Source: Candidatus Omnitrophota bacterium (lineage in GTDB: Bacteria; Omnitrophota; Gorgyraeia; JACOVV01). Taken from it: a stretch of 6,339 nt of DNA. The stretch is taken from positions 1-6,339 of the forward strand of contig JACOVV010000074.1 in NCBI GenBank assembly GCA_016177145.1, written 5' to 3'. The notes below the pieces were generated by a model that worked only from the letters and a program-made list of their open reading frames with translations, had not been told where the DNA came from and searched no databases. Of this stretch, positions 1 to 5,203 are shown one piece after another (the stretch's first letter is position 1; each line of letters opens with the position of its first letter). A program made the position numbers and the translations under genes.

Positions 1-10
1 CCCCCCGGTT

Positions 11-36
11 GGGGGGGGTGTGGGACTGGGTGTGGG
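11..36 (+). other. G-quadruplex motif
   Basis: Four G runs (11-18, 22-24, 28-30, 34-36) are separated by three 3-nt loops (TGT, ACT, TGT), a canonical intramolecular G-quadruplex pattern on the plus strand. The minus-strand transcript that would pass the terminator just to the right would be C-rich here. The first bases of the window (C6, GGTT, then G8) can also fold as a short C/G hairpin. Whether any of this has a role is unknown; low-complexity sequence at a contig edge is another possible origin. Confidence 0.5.
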
Positions 37-47
37 TTAACCAATAC

Positions 48-80
48 AAAAAGGCCCACCTCAAAATGAGGCAGGCCTTT
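48..80 (-). terminator. Intrinsic terminator in a pyr-type leader
   Basis: Read on the minus strand, bases 80-68 pair with 62-50 around the 5-nt loop ATTTT (67-63). The RNA stem is a continuous 13 bp, including two adjacent G-U wobbles (73 with 57, 72 with 58), and a run of five U (52-48) follows. On the plus strand the wobble positions become C/A mismatches and the T tract is interrupted, so the element is built to act on minus-strand transcripts. It lies about 40 nt downstream of the PyrR-like element, where an attenuator would be expected, and before any structural gene. Confidence 0.8.
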
Positions 81-123
81 ACTTTTAGTAGATTTCGTAT
101 ATGATTCCGTTTTCATTATCTCT

Positions 124-156
124 CCTTTGCCCGTCTCTCAGGACCGGCTTAAAAGG
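124..156 (-). promoter_or_regulatory. PyrR-binding RNA element (pyrimidine regulation)
   Basis: On the minus strand a lower stem CCTTT (156-152) pairs with AAAGG (128-124), with a small 5' bulge TAA (151-149). The upper stem is GCC (148-146) with GGC (131-129), one G/G mismatch (145/132), and GTC (144-142) with GAC (135-133). It closes the hexaloop CTGAGA (141-136). A hexaloop of form CNGNGA on a UC/GA-type stem, with a bulge on the 5' side and a lower stem, is the known architecture of the RNA bound by the UMP/UTP-sensing regulator PyrR. The element sits between a sigma-70-type promoter and an intrinsic terminator, as in pyr attenuators. The regulated gene should lie left of the window. I identified this by eye, without a covariance search. 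Confidence 0.75.
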
Positions 157-175
157 GATACGATTTACTTCCCTG

Positions 176-203
176 GTAGGGGCGTATTGCCATACGCCCC
201 TAC
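176..203. repeat. 12-bp perfect palindrome, REP-like
   Basis: GTAGGGGCGTAT (176-187) is exactly complementary to ATACGCCCCTAC (192-203), with the 4-nt loop TGCC. GC-rich palindromes with a GTAGGGGCG-type arm occur as dispersed intergenic repeats in several bacterial lineages (from memory). No T tract follows on either strand, so it is not a standard terminator. It starts within about 2-3 nt of the transcript start predicted for the minus-strand pyr-type leader, so it would also form a stable hairpin at the very 5' end of that RNA. Confidence 0.75.
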
Positions 204-211
204 GTAGTTAA

Positions 212-241
212 AGGATACCACCCTGTTGATCCAGTTGTCAA
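212..241 (-). promoter_or_regulatory. Sigma-70-type promoter for the PyrR leader
   Basis: On the minus strand a perfect -35 hexamer TTGACA (241-236) is followed after 18 nt by TATCCT (217-212), which keeps four of six consensus bases and is preceded by TGG, an extended -10. The predicted start is near 205, just before the palindrome and the PyrR-like element. It lies about 90 nt downstream of the rsmI stop, so the leader would be transcribed independently of the glmS-rsmI cluster. Confidence 0.7.
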
Positions 242-279
242 GTTTTACCTCTCCGGCGCACCCTTAACTTCCGCGATCA

Positions 280-297
280 CCCCGCCCCCCCCTACCC
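280..297 (-). other. G-rich tract downstream of rsmI
   Basis: The minus strand reads GGG-TA-GGGGGGGG-C-GGGG (297-280), about 30 nt after the rsmI stop codon. It has enough G runs for a quadruplex in RNA or in the minus strand. No ordinary hairpin-plus-T-tract terminator is visible between rsmI and the downstream promoter, so this is the only structural candidate near the end of the cluster. A role in transcription pausing is speculation, and the homopolymer length may be a sequencing uncertainty. Confidence 0.35.
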
Positions 298-327
298 ATT
301 GCAAGGAGAAGGCAATTTTTATTTTTA

Positions 328-1008
328 CTATTCTTTCTGTCTTAAATTCACCACCAGCACAAACTCCCCGCGCGGGGTGTTTTTTTGGAGGTGCGTAATC
401 TGCTGGCTGATTGGTTTTCGCAGGATTTCTTCATGCAGTTTCGTCAGTTCCCGCGCGCAGACGATCGGGATGTCTCCCCAGAGTTCCAGCATCGCCTGCA
501 GGGTTTTCAAAACGCGGTGCGGGGATTCGTAGAAAATAAGGGTTCGTGGTTCGTTTTTCAATTCCTCAAGTTTTCTTCGCATCGCAGCCGATTTCTGCGG
601 GAGAAATCCTTCAAAGCAAAAACGATCCGTCGGCATCCCTGAAACAATCAATGCGGTGATGATCGCCGATGGGCCTGGGATTGGAACTACTGGAATTTCG
701 TTCTGGATCGCTTCCCGAATCAAAACAAACCCTGGATCCGAAATGCCGGGTGTTCCCGCATCGGAAACTAGTCCGACCGTCTTCCCTTCCTGAAGCTGGC
801 GAACCAAAGCTGGAACTTTCAATCGTTCGTTGTGTTCAAAAAGACTTGTCAGCGGTCTTTGAATCTGGTAATGCGATAACAGTTTTTGAGTATGCCGTGT
901 GTCTTCACAAGCAATCAAATCAACTTGCTTGAGTGTCTCAAGGGCACGAAGCGTGATATCCTTGAGATTGCCGATGGGGGTGGCGATGACGAAAAGAGTG
1001 CCAGACAC
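328..1008 (-). CDS. rsmI: 16S rRNA (cytidine1402-2'-O)-methyltransferase RsmI
   Basis: RsmI uses S-adenosylmethionine to methylate the 2'-OH of C1402 of 16S rRNA, in the ribosomal decoding centre. The 226-residue product shows the family signatures in order: LFVIATPIGNLKDITLRAL at 5-23, the EDTRHT motif at 35-40, FEHNE at 57-61, the glycine-rich VSDAGTPGISDPG at 81-93, IPGPSAIITAL at 110-120, FEGFLPQK at 132-139, FYESPHR at 159-165 and RELTKLHEE at 186-194. It ends at GEFVLVV, close to the end of the tetrapyrrole-methylase-type fold. It is therefore shorter than the E. coli enzyme (about 286 residues) and lacks that protein's C-terminal extension; short versions are common. The start is GTG, 3 nt after the stop of the upstream 71-residue gene, with only a weak Shine-Dalgarno, which suggests translational coupling. 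It is the last gene of the glmS cluster. Confidence 0.96.
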   Translation of the reverse strand: MSGTLFVIATPIGNLKDITLRALETLKQVDLIACEDTRHTQKLLSHYQIQRPLTSLFEHNERLKVPALVRQLQEGKTVGLVSDAGTPGISDPGFVLIREAIQNEIPVVPIPGPSAIITALIVSGMPTDRFCFEGFLPQKSAAMRRKLEELKNEPRTLIFYESPHRVLKTLQAMLELWGDIPIVCARELTKLHEEILRKPISQQITHLQKNTPRGEFVLVVNLRQKE

Positions 1009-1011
1009 GGA

Positions 1012-1227
1012 TCACCCACTATCATTTCTGCTAGCCACATACCACCCCTCGACTTGTTCCAGTGGAACTGTCGCATATAATTCCTCAAGCCAACGGAGTC
1101 GCTGTTCAATTGTAGTCTTGCGAAATATCTCCCGATAATTCTTTGTCTCACTCCGGCTATATTGATTATCACGTTCTACTAATTGTTTTAATTCTTTATC
1201 CGAAGGAATACGAAGATATCTAGCCAT
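1012..1227 (-). CDS. Small hypothetical protein between glmS and rsmI
   Basis: I do not recognise this 71-residue protein. It is charged and probably mostly helical, with no signal peptide or membrane segment. The clearest part is TTIEQRLRWLEELYATVP (38-55), an amphipathic helix resembling the IEQRLxWLEE segment found in many short uncharacterised bacterial proteins, some next to nucleotidyltransferase toxin genes; that likeness is from memory and assigns no function. The ATG (1227-1225) lies 5 nt after the glmS stop, and its stop lies 3 nt before the rsmI GTG, so it fits neatly into the cluster and is probably translated. Its DNA is visibly more AT-rich than glmS, which may mean later insertion. 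An antisense frame across 899-1138 and other overlapping frames look like shadows. Confidence 0.65.
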   Translation of the reverse strand: MARYLRIPSDKELKQLVERDNQYSRSETKNYREIFRKTTIEQRLRWLEELYATVPLEQVEGWYVASRNDSG

Positions 1228-1232
1228 TATTT

Positions 1233-3065
1233 CTATTCCACCGTCACGCTTTTAGCGAGATTGCGCGGCTGGTCCACGTCGAGGCCGCGGTGGACGGCGA
1301 CATGGTAAGCGAATAATTGAAGCGCCACGGCGACAATAATGGGGCTGACAAACTCGTGGGCCTCCGGGAGGTAGACTCCGTCCTGGATCAGGCCGCGGAT
1401 TTCTGAATCCCCTTGGGTCGCGATCGCGATGATCTTCCCGCCGCGCGCGTGGACTTCTTGAAGATTGGAAAACATTTTTTCATAAACGCTGGACTTGGTG
1501 ACAATGCAGAGGACCGGCATTTTGTCGTCAATCAAAGCGATATGCCCGTGCTTCATCTCTCCGGCCGGATATCCCTCGGCGTGAATATAGGAAATCTCTT
1601 TCAATTTCAACGCTCCTTCTAACGCGCTCGGGTAATTGACGTGCCGCCCCAAATAAAGAAACCTGTCGAACTGGGCGTAGCGGCCAGCTAATTCCTGGAT
1701 GTTGGAAGATTGCGCCAATACTTTCTCGATCTGTTCGGGGAGCTGTTTGAAATGCCCCAGCAGGCGCTCGTTCTCATCAGCCGGAGCCGTTTTACGCAGC
1801 CCTCCCAGGTAGAGAGACAAAAGAAAGAGAACAGCTAGTTGAGACGTGTACGCCTTGGTGGAAGCGACCGCGATCTCCGGACCGGCGTGGGTATAGAGAG
1901 TCGCGTCCACTTCCCGTGTGATGGAACTTCCGACCACATTGCAAATCGAAATGACCGTGGCCCCTTGTTTCTTGGCGTGACGGACACTCGCTAAGGTATC
2001 AGCCGTCTCCCCCGACTGTGAGACCGCGATCACCAGCGTCTCCGGCGTGATCGCCGGCGAACTGTACCGAAACTCGCTCGACATCTCCACTTCGACCGGG
2101 ACCTGTATGAATTTTTCCAGAAGATATTCCCCGATTAAACCGGCGTGATAGGCGGTGCCACATCCCAGCAAAATCACCCTGTTTATTTTCTTAGGATCGC
2201 TTAACCCGGCGCGAAGCACCTCCAACTCCTGGAACATAACCTTCCCCTGCTGGATTCTCCCGGCCGCTGTCTGTTTCAACGACCGCGGCTGTTCCATGAT
2301 CTCTTTAATCATGAAATGAGGGTATCCCTCTTTCTCAGCCTGAGAGATATCCCAATCCACCTGGATGGACTCCCGCTGGATCAGTTTCCCCTCGATCGTC
2401 AGGATCCGGACACTGCCGACTCCAATATCCACCATCTCACCATCTTCCAGATAGACAATCTCACGGGTCTGTTTGAGAAGAGCGGGAACGTCGCTGGCGA
2501 CCAGAAATTCATTCTTCCCAAGCCCCAGGACCAGCGGGCTCCCTTTGCGCGCCGCGACCAGCCGGTTCGGTTCCTTGGCGCTGACGACCGCGATCGCGTA
2601 ACTGCCGTGAATTCTCTGCAGCGCCTGTTGGACCGCCTGGAAAAGGTTCCCTTTGTACAAACTTTCGATCAGGTGGGGCAAAACTTCCGTGTCGGTCTCC
2701 GAATGGAATTGATGGCCGGCCCCTTCCAAACTTTTTTTGATCTCCCGGAAGTTTTCGATGATCCCGTTATGCACTACCGCGATCTCTGTTTTGCAGTCGG
2801 TATGCGGGTGAGCATTCATTTCATTCGGGATACCATGGGTGGCCCACCGTGTGTGCCCGACCCCCACAGTTCCAAAGAGAGGGTCTTTCTGGAGACGATC
2901 CACCAACCGTTGCAGTTTCCCGTGCGCCTTCTGGATCGTGAGCCCTTGCCCGTTGAGGAGCGCCAGCCCCGAGGAGTCGTAGCCGCGGTATTCCAGCCGG
3001 CGCAATCCCTCCATCAGAACTTCCGCCGCTTCCTGTTTTCCGATATACCCGATGATCCCGCACAT
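1233..3065 (-). CDS. glmS: Glutamine--fructose-6-phosphate aminotransferase (isomerizing)
   Basis: GlmS converts fructose-6-phosphate and glutamine into glucosamine-6-phosphate and glutamate, the first step to UDP-N-acetylglucosamine for peptidoglycan and lipopolysaccharide. The 610-residue length is normal. The N-terminal glutaminase domain begins MCGIIGYIG, with Cys2 becoming the nucleophile after Met removal. It carries EYRGYDSSG (25-33), GHTRWATHG (70-78), NAHPH (84-88), VVHNGIIEN (97-105) and SETDTEV (122-128). Two SIS isomerase domains follow: LLGCGTAYHAG (299-309), AVSQSGETADT (347-357) and AVASTKAY (399-406) in the first; LGRHVNYPSALEGALKLKE (472-490) and EGYPAGEMKHG (497-507) in the second. 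The C-terminus DVDQPRNLAKSVTVE (596-610) is the conserved family end, so the gene is intact. The ATG is 9 nt after the stop of the lipoprotein gene; the nearest Shine-Dalgarno-like AAAGGA is rather far upstream, so coupling is likely. There is no room for a glmS ribozyme directly upstream. Confidence 0.99.
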   Translation of the reverse strand: MCGIIGYIGKQEAAEVLMEGLRRLEYRGYDSSGLALLNGQGLTIQKAHGKLQRLVDRLQKDPLFGTVGVGHTRWATHGIPNEMNAHPHTDCKTEIAVVHNGIIENFREIKKSLEGAGHQFHSETDTEVLPHLIESLYKGNLFQAVQQALQRIHGSYAIAVVSAKEPNRLVAARKGSPLVLGLGKNEFLVASDVPALLKQTREIVYLEDGEMVDIGVGSVRILTIEGKLIQRESIQVDWDISQAEKEGYPHFMIKEIMEQPRSLKQTAAGRIQQGKVMFQELEVLRAGLSDPKKINRVILLGCGTAYHAGLIGEYLLEKFIQVPVEVEMSSEFRYSSPAITPETLVIAVSQSGETADTLASVRHAKKQGATVISICNVVGSSITREVDATLYTHAGPEIAVASTKAYTSQLAVLFLLSLYLGGLRKTAPADENERLLGHFKQLPEQIEKVLAQSSNIQELAGRYAQFDRFLYLGRHVNYPSALEGALKLKEISYIHAEGYPAGEMKHGHIALIDDKMPVLCIVTKSSVYEKMFSNLQEVHARGGKIIAIATQGDSEIRGLIQDGVYLPEAHEFVSPIIVAVALQLFAYHVAVHRGLDVDQPRNLAKSVTVE

Positions 3066-3074
3066 CTTTTTCTG

Positions 3075-3449
3075 CTAGAATCCTTTCTTGATCTCTTCCA
3101 GAATTTGCCGGGAAGTCCCTTCATCCCCCAGGACTCCCACCCGGATCCGGATCTCCGTGACTTCATCTCCCAGCCGCCTGACGCGAACTGTCACTTTGGT
3201 GTCATCGGCTCGTCTGGCTGAAATCATCGCTTTCGTCTTATCCTTTTGCTTCTTGATGATAAACATCTGCAACTGGTCAACGGCTCTCAGCGTCGCCTGA
3301 TAGGCCTGATCTACGGTCCCCTTCTCAACGCTCTTTAGTTCTCCCTTAAAATAGGCCACACTACCGGCCCCCGCAGCGGCTCCAACGATCAACGCCGCAC
3401 AACCGGAACTGATAAGAGACAGAATAAGTATCGCTCTCCGAAGCCACAT
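3075..3449 (-). CDS. DUF3568-type small lipoprotein
   Basis: The preferred start is the ATG at 3449-3447. It has a purine-rich Shine-Dalgarno (GAGAGGGGGG) a few bases upstream and places a signal sequence at the N-terminus; the longer open frame to 3578 only adds residues that overlap the preceding gene. The 124-residue product has MWLRRAILILSLISSGC: basic start, hydrophobic core, then a relaxed lipobox with Cys17. Next come a glycine/alanine-rich stretch (18-31), VAYFKGELKSVEKG (31-44) and a helix (47-63). A basic beta-strand-rich part follows (KVTVRVRRLGDEVTEIRIRVG, 85-105, shown here as one segment of 21 positions whose key feature is alternating hydrophobic and charged residues). GC-AALIVGAAAG followed by xVAYxxGEL is the pattern I associate with DUF3568 envelope lipoproteins of unknown function. 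It is the first gene of the glmS cluster. Confidence 0.82.
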   Translation of the reverse strand: MWLRRAILILSLISSGCAALIVGAAAGAGSVAYFKGELKSVEKGTVDQAYQATLRAVDQLQMFIIKKQKDKTKAMISARRADDTKVTVRVRRLGDEVTEIRIRVGVLGDEGTSRQILEEIKKGF

Positions 3450-3485
3450 GACGCCCCCCTCTCTGGTGTTTAGTTGTCTTATCTT

Positions 3486-3513
3486 ATTATACCAGTATAC
3501 CAGATTTCCTAAA
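3486..3513 (-). promoter_or_regulatory. Tandem extended -10 promoter for the lipoprotein-glmS-rsmI cluster
   Basis: On the minus strand TGG-TATAAT (3494-3486) is a perfect extended -10, with a weak -35 (TTTAGG, 3513-3508) 16 nt upstream. Eight bases further upstream a second copy of the same motif reads TGG-TATACT (3502-3494), because CTGGTATA is directly repeated. Initiation near 3479 would leave a leader of about 30 nt before the lipoprotein ATG. The promoter starts at the stop codon of the 306-residue gene, so the cluster need not depend on upstream transcription. Confidence 0.6.
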
Positions 3514-4429
3514 GGGCTTGGTGAAGCTCTCTTTGGGCCCCAGGAGAACCTCTTCTGGTTGCTAATTGCCGGCACCATCCAACCGCCTGAATCGCTCTGG
3601 CGATTCTTGATTGGACTTTCTTACAGTTGTTATAAAAAGTCCCTGCTTTCTTCTTGAGTTCTTTCAACTCCAACATGTCGGAATCATGCGAGCGCTGCTG
3701 TTCATTCACCCTATCAATTGTGGCAGATGTTAGGGGCATGATGAAGTGGTACCCTTGGGAAGTGTCCTCCTCGGTTTTTTCTGATTCAAACTCCTGGTGA
3801 ATTGTTTCTAATTGCTCTGCCAGTTCCTGCAGTTCCGGCAGTGTCGCCTTTTCTATCAACTGTTTTATCAAGCGGATACTCCAAAAGAAATACCCGATGT
3901 TCGTCTGACTGGAAATAGCAGTGCCTGTCATTATAAATTCGCCTTCCGTTGTGAACTCAACCTCCTCTAAAAAAGGATATTCCTCTGCCCGAACTGGCTC
4001 AGAATCAAAAGCAAGGTAGCGATAATTTGAGTCTCCTTTCCATATAAGCCCCAGATTTCGTTCGTGGACACTAATGGGAGTATTGGGATAGGTTAAGCTG
4101 TGGGCAATCCGTTGAATCGCTTTCCCCCATTCCCCAGCCCATGCATTGTGAGAATATCTCCTGTTGATCTGAATACCTATCTCTAGATCGAAGAAGATCC
4201 CCCGCATCCCCCCAGATTTTTCAATTTCTCTGAGCCATTGCGGCACTTTCTTTAAGAATTTTTCTAACTGCCGGCCATCTTCAGAGGCATCGAACTGGAT
4301 CATTTGTCCTCTTTTTCTATCGCTGGCTCGCTCTTGGTCATTAAGTGGATTCCTGAAATTTTTAATAACGATTCGAAGAGGAGACAGTTGATCTTGCGTC
4401 TCATTAAACTGTCTTATCCTCTCATTCAA
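3509..4429 (-). CDS. Unrecognised 306-residue protein, possibly the 3' part of a split gene
   Basis: I recognise no family. The product looks soluble, with no signal peptide or membrane segment: a mixed alpha/beta middle (MRGIFFDLEIGIQINRRYS, 75-93; LIWKGDSNYRYLAFDSEPV, 128-146; a strand-rich part at 156-172), then a charged helical stretch (LIKQLIEKATLPELQELAEQ, 187-206) likely to be coiled coil, and a basic C-terminus (RQLATRRGSPGAQR, 287-300). The longest frame starts with TTG at 4429, overlapping the stop of the preceding gene and just after a G7 run that could act as a Shine-Dalgarno. An ATG at 4303 (residue 43) with AGAGG 4 nt upstream is an alternative start. A third possibility is that there is no separate start: removing one G from the run fuses this frame to the upstream one. 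The last codons overlap the lipoprotein promoter region. Coding status is fairly sure, function unknown. Confidence 0.65.
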   Translation of the reverse strand: MNERIRQFNETQDQLSPLRIVIKNFRNPLNDQERASDRKRGQMIQFDASEDGRQLEKFLKKVPQWLREIEKSGGMRGIFFDLEIGIQINRRYSHNAWAGEWGKAIQRIAHSLTYPNTPISVHERNLGLIWKGDSNYRYLAFDSEPVRAEEYPFLEEVEFTTEGEFIMTGTAISSQTNIGYFFWSIRLIKQLIEKATLPELQELAEQLETIHQEFESEKTEEDTSQGYHFIMPLTSATIDRVNEQQRSHDSDMLELKELKKKAGTFYNNCKKVQSRIARAIQAVGWCRQLATRRGSPGAQRELHQAL

Positions 4430-5015
4430 AAGCCACCCCCCCTAGCGCTTCAAAACAATAGTCCCGCATTCTCGTATCCTTCGATGCGCTCATCGCAAGA
4501 ATGGCATCTTCCGCGAACTCCTGCATCTGCGCCAACGCATCCACAGCAGCATCACGCAATATGTTTTCCTGGTCGTTGTTATTTCTAAGGATCCCAACCA
4601 AGGCACTGGTTGTTCTGTCTGCGATTTTCTCCAGAGAATCACGTCTGCTGATTCGGGCATGATCTGTAATGCTCTCGATCGGTAGAATCTGATCTCTATC
4701 CTCCTGCGGAAGCCGCGCAAAAATTTCTCCGATCAACTCAATCGCCGCTTCACGCGCTCTTGATGAGAAGTTTTTACCGCCGACTACCGGCAATAAGAAT
4801 TCGACCACCTCTATGCCGCCGCTGATGATTCGTGTGAATTCATTTTTTTGGTAGAGAGCACTCGTTAACGCTTTTTCCAGTCCCTTTGGGTCGCTTGGCA
4901 ATAATAGCCGGGTCGCCTGTGGCGGGGCTAAAAAACTACTGCCGAGAACCCTTCCCAAGGGGGTAATCCCTGTGATAAATACTGCCAGCATAATAATTCT
5001 TATGGTATTGATCAT
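4422..5015 (-). CDS. Exported HEAT-like repeat protein, unknown function
   Basis: With the ATG at 5015 the product is 197 residues with a convincing signal peptide: short basic start MINTIR, hydrophobic core IIMLAVFITGITPL (7-20), then GRVLGSS. The mature protein starts near SSFLAPPQATRLLLP. The rest is helical, with repeat-like segments (SRAREAAIELIGEIFARLP; ILRDAAVDALAQMQEFAEDA; TRMRDYCFEALGGVAFE) in the style of HEAT or armadillo repeats, which usually bind proteins. No catalytic motif is visible. The same frame continues upstream to an ATG at 5096 and a TTG at 5111, giving up to 229 residues, but the extra part is basic and would bury the signal peptide. None of these starts has a good Shine-Dalgarno. 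The protein ends abruptly at a G7 run in a repeat-like segment, which raises the split-gene possibility described for its neighbour. Confidence 0.65.
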   Translation of the reverse strand: MINTIRIIMLAVFITGITPLGRVLGSSFLAPPQATRLLLPSDPKGLEKALTSALYQKNEFTRIISGGIEVVEFLLPVVGGKNFSSRAREAAIELIGEIFARLPQEDRDQILPIESITDHARISRRDSLEKIADRTTSALVGILRNNNDQENILRDAAVDALAQMQEFAEDAILAMSASKDTRMRDYCFEALGGVAFE

Positions 5016-5145
5016 CGTGATCGTAAAACAAAAAGCCCTTCCCCGTGACGAATTTCCCCCACGACGAAAGACTCGGTTGCTTCGAAGCCGTACCATCGTC
5101 TTTCTTGCCAAACGGCGAAGAAGAACGACCCCAATTCATATTTCC

Positions 5146-5203
5146 TTCGACGCTTCACGTGGTGAGCAAGCCCCGACGGCTAATGCCGTCGGGGCGCGTC
5201 GAA
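5146..5203. repeat. Nested palindrome upstream of the HEAT-like gene
   Basis: An inner perfect hairpin has an 11-bp stem (GCCCCGACGGC at 5170-5180, GCCGTCGGGGC at 5185-5195) and the loop TAAT. It is flanked by an outer 8-bp arm pair TTCGACGC (5146-5153) and GCGTCGAA (5196-5203), with an asymmetric 16-nt insert (5154-5169) on the left that itself contains a TCAC/GTGA mini-palindrome. No T tract follows on either strand, so terminator function is not supported. The form suits a dispersed palindromic repeat. It lies in the 5' leader predicted for the minus-strand gene and overlaps the start of the plus-strand HTH frame. Confidence 0.7.

Larger units (their letters stand above)
2..116 (-). other. 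Possible leader ORF running through the terminator
   Basis: An ATG at 116-114 follows a strong Shine-Dalgarno (AAAGGAGAG, 128-120). The frame stays open for 38 codons to the left edge and reads straight through the terminator hairpin. The predicted peptide begins MKTESYTKSTKSKG and becomes proline-rich (PHPVPHPPQPG) over the C-rich tract. It resembles no protein I recognise, and the proline-rich end suggests it is not a normal gene. It could be a leader peptide whose translation affects the terminator, the extreme 5' end of a gene outside the window, or chance. No stop codon is visible inside the window. Confidence 0.35.

Noticed and set aside
301..327. Terminator of rsmI from the ATTGC/GCAAT pair
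   Set aside because: The stem is only 5 bp, and no T tract follows on the minus strand.
3066..3074. glmS ribozyme upstream of glmS
   Set aside because: Only 9 nt separate the lipoprotein stop from the glmS ATG, and no ribozyme-like core is seen there.
2316..3221. 301-codon open frame on the plus strand
   Set aside because: It lies antisense to glmS, which is unmistakable by motif; the product is a proline/aspartate/leucine-rich shadow with no domain.
3450..3578. N-terminal extension of the lipoprotein to 3578
   Set aside because: It would overlap the preceding gene and bury the signal sequence; the ATG at 3449 has a good Shine-Dalgarno and a promoter just upstream.
5045..5182. 5' half of the plus-strand HTH frame as real protein
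   Set aside because: It overlaps the start region of the minus-strand gene and half of the palindrome, and has no domain character.
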